Shown in pieces: positions 46,371 through 53,785 of a DNA stretch of 64,000 nucleotides (within the stretch, counting starts at the first letter, position 1; every line of letters starts with the position of its first letter). Origin of the DNA: Thalassovita autumnalis (lineage in GTDB: Bacteria; Pseudomonadota; Alphaproteobacteria; Rhodobacterales; Rhodobacteraceae); contig NZ_CYSB01000026.1 in the NCBI RefSeq assembly GCF_001458255.1, positions 124,001 to 188,000 of the forward strand, given 5' to 3'. Made by a program: the position numbers and the translations under genes. The notes below the pieces were generated by a model. It saw only the letters and a program-made list of their open reading frames with translations, was not told the origin of the DNA and made no database searches.

Positions 46371-47480
46371 TCATTCCGCCGCCTCCGGCACGGTGTTTGC
46401 CGCGGCGCTTGCCAAGTTCTCCTCGGCCTCAGCCCGCAGTTTGCGCACCAGCTCCAGCTCCGATTGGAAATCGACGTAATGCGGCAGCTTGATATGCTCA
46501 AGGAAGCCCGTCGCCTGAATGTTATCCGCATGGTAGAGGACAAATTCTGCGTCCCGCGCCGGCGCGCCCATATTGTCTTCGCCCAGTTCTTCCCAACGCA
46601 ATGCACGGTCCACCAGCGCCATTGAGATTGACTTGCGCTCAGATTGCCCGAAAACCAGACCGTAACCGCGGGTGAACTGCGGCGGCTCGGTTTTGGATCC
46701 GGTGAACTGGTTCACGGTTTCACATTCTGTCAGCTCCAACTCACCAACTTCGATGGCAAAGCCCAGTTCGGGGATCTCCATCTCAACGGCGCAGGTACCG
46801 ATGCGCAGCTCGCCGACAAAGGCGTGGTTGCGCGCGTAACCGCGCTGGGTCGAATAGGCCATGCCGAGGACAAAACCCTCATCCCCGCGGGTCAGCGATT
46901 GCAGACGCAGCGCCCGGTCGGCCGGCAGTTCTAGCGGTTCGCGGGTCAGATCGCGCGGGGTGTCCCCCTGATCGACCTCGGTCTGGATCACGCCCTCTTG
47001 TTTCAGGAAGGTGGTGATATGCGGCGTGGCTTCTTGACTGGCCTCACGGGTGGGGGCGACGGGGGCCTCCCCTTCTGCGGCCAATTTGAAGTCCAGCAGG
47101 CGGTGGGTGTAGTCAAAGGTCGGGCCCAGCACCTGACCGCCCGGGGCATCCTTAAAGGTGGCGCTGATCCGGCGATCGCAGGCCATCTCAGCCGTTTCCA
47201 CAGGCAGGGTCGCGCCAAAGCGGGGCAGGGTGGTGCGATAGGCCCGGATGAGGAAGATCGCCTCGATCAAATCTCCGCGGGCCTGTTTGATGGCAAGGGC
47301 TGCCAGATCAGGATCATAGAGCGAGCCTTCGGCCATCACCCGGTTCACGGCCAGAGCCAATTGTTCGCGGATCTGGGCGATGGAAAGTTCAGCAACAGAG
47401 GTATCACCACGGCGTTCCTCGGCCAGCCAGGCGTGGGCGGCATCAATGGCCTTTTCGCCCCCTTTTACAGCGACATACAT
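46371..47480 (-). CDS. phnI: C-P lyase core subunit PhnI
   Basis: PhnI is part of the PhnGHIJ core and, with G and H, attaches the phosphonate to ribose by displacing adenine from ATP. The 369-residue protein starts MYVAVKGGEKAIDAAHAWL, a family signature, and has LRAYRTTLPRF-like (IRAYRTTLPRFG) and FTRGYGLVFGQSERKSISMALVDRAL motifs in part. Its ATG overlaps the phnH stop by one base. Confidence 0.94.
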   Translation of the reverse strand: MYVAVKGGEKAIDAAHAWLAEERRGDTSVAELSIAQIREQLALAVNRVMAEGSLYDPDLAALAIKQARGDLIEAIFLIRAYRTTLPRFGATLPVETAEMACDRRISATFKDAPGGQVLGPTFDYTHRLLDFKLAAEGEAPVAPTREASQEATPHITTFLKQEGVIQTEVDQGDTPRDLTREPLELPADRALRLQSLTRGDEGFVLGMAYSTQRGYARNHAFVGELRIGTCAVEMEIPELGFAIEVGELELTECETVNQFTGSKTEPPQFTRGYGLVFGQSERKSISMALVDRALRWEELGEDNMGAPARDAEFVLYHADNIQATGFLEHIKLPHYVDFQSELELVRKLRAEAEENLASAAANTVPEAAE

Positions 47481-48061
47481 CAGGCAGTCCTCACTTTGGT
47501 GGAACGGGGCAGGGCGGCCAGCTGGTCACCCGCGCTGAAAAACAGATCAAACCCCAACGGGAACAAAGCGGCATTGGCCTGCAGGGCTGGGATATCCGGC
47601 AGGTTCAGCTGGGCACTGTCCTTGATGCCGGGGCCGGTCAGGGTGGCGCCGGTGTTGGTCAGCGTAGGCATCTCTACCACCAGCGTGGCGCTGCGGTCAG
47701 GGTATTCCGGCGTGCCAATGCGATAGGCGCTGAGCGGCTGCAGCGCGGCCCAGTCGCCAAAGGCAAAATCGGCATCCTCAGCTGATGCAAAGGGGGCGCT
47801 GGTGTGGAAGGTGATCCATTCACGCACCGCGGGGCAGTCCCAATCGCCCGCCAGATACACCGGCGTATTGTGATCCAGCAGCACCAGCGCCAGTGCGCCG
47901 GCGGCTTGTGACATGGGGGCGGGCGGCTGGGCCTCGGCCAGGGTTTCAATGCTGCCAGGGCGGGCCATTGCGTTCATGATCGCACGGAAAGCGCGGGCGG
48001 ATTGCTGCGGCGCTTGGGAAAACCCACCGCCAAGGCTGTGTGTGTGCAGGGTGCTCTCCAT
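47480..48061 (-). CDS. phnH: C-P lyase core subunit PhnH
   Basis: PhnH is a structural and catalytic partner in the PhnGHIJ complex. The 193-residue product has the family traits FRAIMNAMARPGSI, LVLLDHNTPVYL and FPLGFDLFFSAGDQLAALPRST. It is coupled to phnG and phnI by one-base overlaps at both ends. Confidence 0.93.
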   Translation of the reverse strand: MESTLHTHSLGGGFSQAPQQSARAFRAIMNAMARPGSIETLAEAQPPAPMSQAAGALALVLLDHNTPVYLAGDWDCPAVREWITFHTSAPFASAEDADFAFGDWAALQPLSAYRIGTPEYPDRSATLVVEMPTLTNTGATLTGPGIKDSAQLNLPDIPALQANAALFPLGFDLFFSAGDQLAALPRSTKVRTA

Positions 48062-48525
48062 CAGTCTTCGCCTCGTGCCATGGTGAAGAAGTCAACTTTG
48101 GTTGCGGCGGCTTTTGCTGCGCGGGCGGCCTTGTCAGCCTGTTGCGTGGCGGCCAGCGGTGACAGGATCTCGGCGCGGATCTCATCTTCGGCGTCGGTCT
48201 GCATCAGGGCATCAACCAGCGCCGCGATCCGGGCTTTTTCCTTGCTGCGGCCCTGCACATAGGCGTGGCCGACGGCACCGCCTGACAGCTGGACTGAGCA
48301 GCGGGTTAGCGTCATCTCTCCCAGGTTAAAGGCATTGCCGGTGGCGCCGATACGGCCCCGGACCATGGTGCTGCCCAATTCAGGTGCGCGCAGCACCTCA
48401 TGTTCGGGATCGGGGCGTTCCCCCCAAAGCGCGATCAGCTGCGCCTCCGGGGCTTTGGCAAGCAGACCCATCCACGCTTTGCGCTGGGCCTCCTGCGGTG
48501 AAAGTTGCGGGATGTTTTGGCTCAT
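48061..48525 (-). CDS. phnG: C-P lyase core subunit PhnG
   Basis: PhnG is the small subunit of the PhnGHI nucleosidase-like core. The 154-residue product has AQRKAWMGLLAKAP, RAPELGSTMVRGRIGATGNAFNLGEMTLTRCSV in part, and GHAYVQGRSKEKARIAALVDAL, all family features. It is first in the - strand operon. Its promoter region contains the PhnF-type inverted repeat. Confidence 0.93.
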   Translation of the reverse strand: MSQNIPQLSPQEAQRKAWMGLLAKAPEAQLIALWGERPDPEHEVLRAPELGSTMVRGRIGATGNAFNLGEMTLTRCSVQLSGGAVGHAYVQGRSKEKARIAALVDALMQTDAEDEIRAEILSPLAATQQADKAARAAKAAATKVDFFTMARGED

Positions 48526-48539
48526 CTAGACACCTTGCA

Positions 48540-48573
48540 GATTTGTCTAATGTTCTATACAACTAGACAAATC
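48540..48573. promoter_or_regulatory. Likely PhnF operator between phnG and phnF
   Basis: GATTTGTCTA (48540-48549) and TAGACAAATC (48564-48573) are perfect 10-base inverted arms around a 14-base AT-rich spacer that contains TATAC. The site lies between the divergent phnG and phnF genes, 15 bases upstream of the phnG start. GntR/HutC regulators bind TA-rich sites with GTxTA/TAxAC halves, which fits the arms. Confidence 0.65.
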
Positions 48574-48587
48574 ATAGGGGCGACTCG

Positions 48588-48601
48588 CTTGTCCCGACAA
48601 G
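48588..48601. promoter_or_regulatory. Second palindrome upstream of phnF
   Basis: CTTGTC-CC-GACAAG is a perfect palindrome 30 bases before the phnF start. It shares the TTGTC core with the operator but not its full arm. It may be a second regulator site. Confidence 0.35.
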
Positions 48602-48630
48602 ATGCATTTTTGTGAAATCTTGGTGACACC

Positions 48631-49338
48631 ATGGCCAAAACACCGATCTGGAAATCCATCGCAGCCACGCTCAGCAATGAAATTGCGGTGGGCCATTACA
48701 GCCCTGGGGACAAACTGCCGACCGAGGCGCAGCTGGCCTCGCGCTTTAGTGTGAACCGCCACACCGTGCGCCGCGCATTGCAGGATATGCAGGAACAGGG
48801 GCTGACCCAATCGCGCCGCGGCGCCGGGGTCTTTGTGATGGCAGAGCCCACGGAATACCCCATCGGCCGCCGGGTGCGGTTTCACCAGAATATCGCGGCG
48901 GCGGGGCGGTCGGCGGACAAGCGGCTGCTGTCCCTGCAAACCCGCCCCTGCGACAGCGAGGAGGCTGAGGCGCTGGATCTGACCAAAGGCGATCCGGTTC
49001 ATGTGTATGAAGGGGTCTCCTTGGCTGATACCGTGCCAATTGCGGTGTCGCGCTCAGTCTTTCCCGGGGCCCGGTTTCCGCATCTGATTGAGGGGCTGGA
49101 ACAGCATGCCTCAGTGACCAAGGCGCTGGCCGCAGCCGGGGTGCGGGACTACACGCGATCGGTCACCCGGATGACCGCCGTTCTGGCGACGGCCACGCAG
49201 GCCACGCAGCTGAACATCTCAGAAGGGGCGCCGATCCTGCGTACCATCAGCGTCAATGTCGATCTTGAGGGTCTGCCGGTTGAGTTTGGCTACACATGGT
49301 GGGTCGGGGACCGGATGACGCTGGTGCTGGAAGATTAG
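48631..49338 (+). CDS. phnF: Phosphonate regulator PhnF (GntR/HutC family)
   Basis: PhnF is a transcriptional regulator of C-P lyase genes. The 235-residue protein has an N-terminal winged HTH (PIWKSIAATLSNEIAVGHYSPGDKLPTEAQLASRF, NRHTVRRALQDM) and a C-terminal UTRA domain that binds a small ligand. It is divergent from phnG and shares the operator region. The second phnM follows on the same strand. Confidence 0.93.
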   Translation: MAKTPIWKSIAATLSNEIAVGHYSPGDKLPTEAQLASRFSVNRHTVRRALQDMQEQGLTQSRRGAGVFVMAEPTEYPIGRRVRFHQNIAAAGRSADKRLLSLQTRPCDSEEAEALDLTKGDPVHVYEGVSLADTVPIAVSRSVFPGARFPHLIEGLEQHASVTKALAAAGVRDYTRSVTRMTAVLATATQATQLNISEGAPILRTISVNVDLEGLPVEFGYTWWVGDRMTLVLED

Positions 49339-49442
49339 AGCAACGTTAGAAAACGCGCATTTTTTCTGCCAACTGCGGGCCTGTCACCTCGCCGACACAG
49401 AAGCGGCGTAGGGAAGGGGCAAACCCAGCATGAGGCAGGCAG

Positions 49443-50627
49443 ATGCTTAATCAGCTCCCCCCTTTGCGTCTGACCGGCGCGACCGTTCTGCGGGACGGTG
49501 AACTGCAAGACCGTTCCGTTGCCATCGAAAACGGACGGTTTACCAAGGGCCCGCATCCTGCGGTGGACCTGTCGGGCTATTACATCTTGCCGGGGATCAT
49601 TGACCTGCATGGCGACGCCTTTGAACGCCACATCGCCCCGCGCCCTTCGGCGCCGTTTCCGATTGCCACCGGGCTGCGGATGACCGACCGCGATGCGGCG
49701 GCAAACGGGGTGACCACCGCTTGGCTGGCACAAAGCTGGTCCTGGGAGGGTGGCATGCGCAGCCCGGGTTTTACCGAGGAGGTGCTGGACACGCTGGTGC
49801 GCTACCGCGCCGAATCATTGACCGACCTGCGCCTGCAAATCCGTTATGAAACCCATATGATCGACAGCGGTGATCAGTTGCTGGCGGCGATCCGGCGCTA
49901 CGGCGTCGACTATGTGGTGTTCAACAACCACCTGGACGAAGCGCTGATCGGCGCTGAAACCAACCCGGCAATGATTGCGCAATGGGCAGCCCGCAATGGC
50001 CGCACCGCACGGGAACATCTGCGCATCGTGGAGGAGGCCAATGCCCGATCCACCGAGGTGCCGCGCCACCTGTGCCGGCTGGCTGAGGCATTTGATACTC
50101 TCGGCGTGATCTACGGATCGCACGATGATGAAAGCGCTGAACAGCGCGAACACTACGCAATGATCGGCGCGCGGATCTGTGAATTCCCCACCAAACGGCC
50201 ACCGGCAGCTGCCGCTTCGGCGATGGGGGATCCGGTTTTGCTAGGGGCGCCGAATGTTGTGCGTGGCGGGTCGCAGGCGGGCAATATTTCAGCAACGCAG
50301 CTGATCCGCGAAGGGCTGTGTGATGCGCTGGTTTCTGATTACTTTTACCCGGCGCTGTCTCAGGCCGCTTTTGCGCTTGTGGATCAGGGCGTGCTGACCC
50401 TGCCAGCCGCCTGGGCGCTGATTTCAGAACGGCCCGCCGACATTCTGCGGCTGGCAGATCGTGGTGTGATTGCCCCCGGCAAGCGGGCCGATCTGGTGGT
50501 GGTGCATAAGGAAAGCCGCGCCGTGGAGGCAACCATCAGCGATGGCCGCTTGTCCTTCCTAGCGGGAGAGGCGGCGCAGCGGTTTGTGAAACTGCAGGCT
50601 GGTAATGTGCCCCTCGCGGCAGAGTGA
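49443..50627 (+). CDS. Second, divergent PhnM-family amidohydrolase
   Basis: The 394-residue protein is a clear PhnM relative with the amidohydrolase layout, HGDAFERHI at 56-64, SHDDES at 226-231 and GAPNVVRGGSQAGNISA. It differs from the first PhnM. HTDN is HGDA here, and the SLMDHTPGQRQ signature is missing, with VFNNHLDEAL at 159-168 in its place. It may act on another ribose-linked or phosphonate intermediate. It follows phnF by 104 bases on the + strand and has AGGCAGGCAG before the ATG. Confidence 0.85.
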   Translation: MLNQLPPLRLTGATVLRDGELQDRSVAIENGRFTKGPHPAVDLSGYYILPGIIDLHGDAFERHIAPRPSAPFPIATGLRMTDRDAAANGVTTAWLAQSWSWEGGMRSPGFTEEVLDTLVRYRAESLTDLRLQIRYETHMIDSGDQLLAAIRRYGVDYVVFNNHLDEALIGAETNPAMIAQWAARNGRTAREHLRIVEEANARSTEVPRHLCRLAEAFDTLGVIYGSHDDESAEQREHYAMIGARICEFPTKRPPAAAASAMGDPVLLGAPNVVRGGSQAGNISATQLIREGLCDALVSDYFYPALSQAAFALVDQGVLTLPAAWALISERPADILRLADRGVIAPGKRADLVVVHKESRAVEATISDGRLSFLAGEAAQRFVKLQAGNVPLAAE

Positions 50628-50654
50628 TCGGTTAAATCTGACCACAGGGATGAA

Positions 50655-50683
50655 CTGTCATTCAGCGGTCACGCAACTGTCAA
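50655..50683 (+). promoter_or_regulatory. Three-unit Pho box
   Basis: CTGTCAT (50655-50661), CGGTCAC (50666-50672) and CTGTCAA (50677-50683) are direct repeats spaced exactly 11 bases apart with 4-base linkers. This is the layout of PhoB-binding Pho boxes (consensus CTGTCAT). It begins 28 bases after the second phnM stop. A weak -10 (TAGGGT, 50694-50699) lies 10 bases after the last unit. No protein gene follows on this strand, so the likely target is a short RNA. Confidence 0.75.
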
Positions 50684-50704
50684 AGATCGCTGCTAGGGTC
50701 ACCT

Positions 50705-50807
50705 CAAGGGACGTATCAAGCGCCCTTTTTCAATAGGTAACTCTTTTCCATTATCCCCAATTTGAGACCCTGTCTTGCGGCCCCTCCCCCAGGGGCCGCA
50801 TTTTTTT
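50705..50807 (+). ncRNA. Candidate phosphate-starvation small RNA
   Basis: A transcript from the Pho box promoter would begin near 50705 and end at the terminator near 50807, about 100 bases. The first part forms a hairpin (AAGGG, one bulged A, CG at 50706-50713 with CGCCCTT at 50721-50727, loop TATCAAG) followed by five T residues. A long unpaired pyrimidine-rich middle (about 50739-50757, CTCTTTTCCATTATCCCC) follows, then the terminator hairpin. This hairpin, open seed, terminator layout is typical of trans-acting small RNAs. There is no open reading frame. Expression is not shown. Confidence 0.55.
50777..50807 (+). terminator. Strong terminator downstream of the Pho box
   Basis: GCGGCCCCT (50777-50785) pairs with AGGGGCCGC (50791-50799) over 9 bp with a five-C loop, followed by A and TTTTTTT. 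It is directional for the + strand. It would end both the second phnM transcript and the small RNA. Confidence 0.92.
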
Positions 50808-50829
50808 GAGGTCGCGTATCCGGGTGGCC

Positions 50830-51447
50830 TTACGCTTCGTATTTTTCCAAAAACGCCTCAGCCGGCATCGCGCGGAAATCGGGCAGGGCGTCCTTCAGGC
50901 GGGTATGATCCCAGTCCCACCAGGCCAGGGCGATAATGCGCTCAGCCAGCGCTTCGGGAAACCGGCGGCGCAATGGCTTGGCGGTGACGCCTGCGACGAT
51001 GGTGTAGGGCGCAACATCCTTGGTCACCACTGTGCCTGAGGCGACAATGGCGCCGTGGCCAATGGCGATCTCAGGCTTAATCTGGGCGTTGTGGCCGATC
51101 CAGACATCATGCCCGATCCGCACCCGCCGTGCAGCACGAGCAGCAAAAAATGCCTCATCCACGCCAGCCTCATCCCAATAGTCATCAGAGCGATAGAGGA
51201 AATGGTGCATGCTGGCAGTGTGCATCGGATGGTCGGTGGCCCCGATCCGCACATAGCTGGCGATATTGGCAAACTTGCCGACATCGGCATTGGCCACATC
51301 CGCGTAACGATCACAGTAGGAATAATCGCCAAAATCCGCGTTCTGTACGCGGCTGCCTTTGCCAACCTCGCAGTAGCGGCCAAAACTGGCGTTTTTCAGT
51401 TCAACATCGGGATGCAGGAACGGGGCGTCCGCAGTCAGCCGGGGCAT
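50830..51447 (-). CDS. Hexapeptide-repeat acetyltransferase of the phosphonate locus
   Basis: This 205-residue left-handed beta-helix protein has imperfect hexapeptide repeats (ASFGRYCEVGKGSRVQNADFGDYSY, IGHDVWIGHNAQIKPEIAIGHGAIVASGTVVTKD in part). It resembles the DapH/DapD/GlmU-related transferases that regularly accompany phn genes. It may acetylate aminophosphonates, as PhnO does in E. coli, although PhnO has another fold. It follows phnE2 by 84 bases with a paired hairpin between them. Confidence 0.8.
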   Translation of the reverse strand: MPRLTADAPFLHPDVELKNASFGRYCEVGKGSRVQNADFGDYSYCDRYADVANADVGKFANIASYVRIGATDHPMHTASMHHFLYRSDDYWDEAGVDEAFFAARAARRVRIGHDVWIGHNAQIKPEIAIGHGAIVASGTVVTKDVAPYTIVAGVTAKPLRRRFPEALAERIIALAWWDWDHTRLKDALPDFRAMPAEAFLEKYEA

Positions 51448-51472
51448 GGTTTTTCCTTTCTTAAAACTAAAG

Positions 51473-51534
51473 GAGGCCCGCCGGGGGGAGGTATCCGGCG
51501 AGCCTCACAATAAGGGGGCGGGAGGCTCCCCTTA
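51473..51534 (-). terminator. Paired intercistronic hairpins after phnE2
   Basis: On the - strand a 7-bp hairpin (51511-51517 with 51528-51534) begins at the phnE2 stop. A second larger one follows (GAGGC/GCCTC and CGCCGG/CCGGCG, 51473-51506 with one mismatch), then CTTTAGTTTT. They may attenuate transcription into the acetyltransferase gene or stabilise the upstream mRNA. Confidence 0.55.
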
Positions 51535-52830
51535 TCCTTTGATTAGCTTGCGGCGCAGAATGCCCGACAGCCAGTCCATCAGCATCACCATCAGGATGAT
51601 CAGCACGATGTAATAGGACACCTCTTCCCAGTCTTTCTGGGTGATGATCGCCTGTGTCAGCAGCAGGCCAATCCCACCCCCGGTAATAGCGCCGATGATC
51701 GTGGCCGAACGGGTGTTGGATTCCAGGAAATAGAGCACCTGACTGAGCAGCACCGGGGTGATCTGCGGCAGCACGCCGAAACGGTAGCGCTGCAGCGGCT
51801 TGGCGCCGGTGGACTGGATGCCTTCGATCTGTTTGTCGTCAACGTTTTCCAGCGCTTCCGAGAACATCTTGCCGAAGCTGCCGGTATCCGTGATCAGGAT
51901 CGCCAGCGCGCCGGTCAGCGGGCCGGGACCAAAGGCGCGGGACAGGACAATCGTCCAGATCAGCGCGTCTACCCCACGGAAGAAGTCAAACATCCGCCGC
52001 ATCGCAAAGCGGATCGCCAGCAACGGGGCAAAGTTTTTGGCTGCAAGGAAGGCCAGCGGCAGGGAAACCATCGCCGCCCCGAAAGTGCCGAGGAAGGCCA
52101 TCAGGATCGTTTCAAAGATCGCCCAGGCCACATCGGCGTGACGCCACATCTTGTTGGTCCAGAAGTCATTGGCAATGGCACCCGCTTCGCCGCTGGTGGC
52201 GCGGCTCAGCAGTTCCCCCAGACCCATGCCGTGGTAGGGGCTATCCAGGGTGAAGAAGAACACTTCCCAACCGTAGTTGTATTTGAACACCTCAGAGCGG
52301 TTGCGGGTTACCGTCAGGCGGCCCGCATCGGTGTAGATCGCCAGCCGGTTCTTTGAGGCATTGATCCATTCGGGCACGTCGCCTTCGGGCAGCTGCGCCT
52401 GCACACCACGACGGCCCGGTTCCGTGACCACGAGGCCATAGCCGGGGATGTCATAGCTGACCTGTTTGGGACCAAAGGTCACGATGTGCCCGTCGCCCAG
52501 ATCGATCACCGTTTCCTCACCCAGCGCCACCCAGGCAGGGGCTTCGCCGTCCGGATAGGCGCCCTTGCGCTCACCCTCGATGGCGATGCTGACGGCGGCG
52601 TTGCGGTTGTCACGGGTGACATGGGTTTTGTAGCTGTAGCTGTCCCGGATCAGGGTTTTGCCATTGTCCAGATTGGCCCGCTCCGACAGGCCGGCCATAT
52701 CGAAGGCCACAAAGATATAGGTAAAATAGGCCAGGATCAGCGCGGGCAGGCCAAAGGCCAACAGACGTTTACGCAGAAACAGCGTATCGATTTGCGGCTT
52801 CAGGGTGGTGGGATCAGATGCCATCGTCAT
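51532..52830 (-). CDS. phnE: Phosphonate ABC transporter permease PhnE2 with periplasmic insertion
   Basis: This is a permease of a phosphonate importer. The 432-residue protein has a first helix (about 26-48), then a long soluble insertion of about 150 residues (roughly 50-205, likely periplasmic), followed by the usual BPD_transp_1 permease (LLSRATSGEAGAI, then EALENVDDKQIEGIQSTGAKPLQ, the EAA loop). Its start overlaps the phnE1 stop by four bases. It probably pairs with phnE1. The insertion is larger than in E. coli PhnE. Confidence 0.9.
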   Translation of the reverse strand: MTMASDPTTLKPQIDTLFLRKRLLAFGLPALILAYFTYIFVAFDMAGLSERANLDNGKTLIRDSYSYKTHVTRDNRNAAVSIAIEGERKGAYPDGEAPAWVALGEETVIDLGDGHIVTFGPKQVSYDIPGYGLVVTEPGRRGVQAQLPEGDVPEWINASKNRLAIYTDAGRLTVTRNRSEVFKYNYGWEVFFFTLDSPYHGMGLGELLSRATSGEAGAIANDFWTNKMWRHADVAWAIFETILMAFLGTFGAAMVSLPLAFLAAKNFAPLLAIRFAMRRMFDFFRGVDALIWTIVLSRAFGPGPLTGALAILITDTGSFGKMFSEALENVDDKQIEGIQSTGAKPLQRYRFGVLPQITPVLLSQVLYFLESNTRSATIIGAITGGGIGLLLTQAIITQKDWEEVSYYIVLIILMVMLMDWLSGILRRKLIKG

Positions 52831-53720
52831 TGCACGGCCTCCTTCTGTTTAGGGGCGGTTTGTGCGCCGTGGGTCAGGCGGTGACGCAGGGCAGAGGACA
52901 GCTGATCGACCAGCACGATGGTGCCAAACAGCAAGAGGAAAATCGCAGCGGCTTCATCATATTGGCCCTTGCCCCAGGACATGGCGTTTTTCAGGTCATA
53001 GCCAATGCCGCCAGCGCCCACGAAGCCCAGAATGGCCGAGGCGCGAATGTTGATCTCAAACCGAAGCAGCGCGTAGCTGAGGTAGTTTGGCGTGACCTGC
53101 GGCATGACGCCCAGAACCATGCGCTGGGTCCAATTGGCCCCCACCGAATGCAGCCCTTCGACGGGTTTGAGCGAAGCATTTTCGTTTACCTCGGAAAACA
53201 GTTTTCCGAGCGCCCCGGCCGTGTGCAGCGAAATGGCGATCATCGCCGGCACCGGGCCACCGCCCAGCACAAAGATCAGCACCAAAGCCACCACGATTTC
53301 CGGGATCGCGCGGGAGATGTCCATCAGACGGCGGAACAGCGGGATCAGGCGCGGCCAGCGGGCCAGGCCCCGTGTCGAGAGCAGCGACAGCACAATGGCG
53401 ATCATCGCGCCCAGCAGGGTAGAGGCGCCCGCGATGTTGATCGTCTCAATCAGCGACGGCAGGAAGGTCACGAAATGGGCCGGCATCTCGGCCAGTTTCT
53501 GGCTGGCTTCGCCCAGAACCTCGGCGGGGAAATCAAACAGGCGGTGCAGCCCGTCAAAGAAACTGCCAGCGTTGCGGTTATCTGCGGTTTTGAAACCGGC
53601 AACCATCAGAGCAACAAAAACCGCCAGCATGACGGCGCTATAGACCCGTTTGCGGCGGGTCATCTCCAGATAATTGGAACGGATGTCCTCAATCGGGGAA
53701 TGGGCGGTGAGATCGGCCAT
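52827..53720 (-). CDS. phnE: Phosphonate ABC transporter permease PhnE1
   Basis: The 297-residue permease has about five or six membrane helices and the EAA-type loop (EVNENASLKPVEGLHSVGANWTQ) that contacts the ATPase PhnC. GFVGAGGIGYDLKNAM is typical for PhnE. It lies 66 bases after phnD with a strong hairpin in the gap. Confidence 0.92.
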   Translation of the reverse strand: MADLTAHSPIEDIRSNYLEMTRRKRVYSAVMLAVFVALMVAGFKTADNRNAGSFFDGLHRLFDFPAEVLGEASQKLAEMPAHFVTFLPSLIETINIAGASTLLGAMIAIVLSLLSTRGLARWPRLIPLFRRLMDISRAIPEIVVALVLIFVLGGGPVPAMIAISLHTAGALGKLFSEVNENASLKPVEGLHSVGANWTQRMVLGVMPQVTPNYLSYALLRFEINIRASAILGFVGAGGIGYDLKNAMSWGKGQYDEAAAIFLLLFGTIVLVDQLSSALRHRLTHGAQTAPKQKEAVQ

Positions 53721-53734
53721 GGGTACCTCATGTA

Positions 53735-53770
53735 AAAACAGGCCCCGGCACGGAATGCGGGGCCTGTTTT
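53735..53770 (-). terminator. Strong hairpin terminator/attenuator between phnD and phnE1
   Basis: AAAACAGGCCCCG (53735-53747) pairs perfectly over 13 bp with CGGGGCCTGTTTT (53758-53770) around a 10-base loop, and on the - strand it ends in five T residues. The site lies inside an operon, so most transcripts would stop after phnD. The outcome would be more binding protein than permease. Confidence 0.8.
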
Positions 53771-53785
53771 ATGAAAGAGCAAAGC

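Noticed and set aside
45829-46374. - strand frame of 181 residues bridging phnI and phnJ
   Set aside because: No family motif or ribosome binding site, and it runs over the phnJ start. The two + strand small genes explain the gap better.
48612-48629. Possible Pho box at the phnF start
   Set aside because: Only two degenerate - strand units (GTGTCAC and ATTTCAC) spaced 11 bases. Too weak and placed at the phnF start codon, so not listed as a site.
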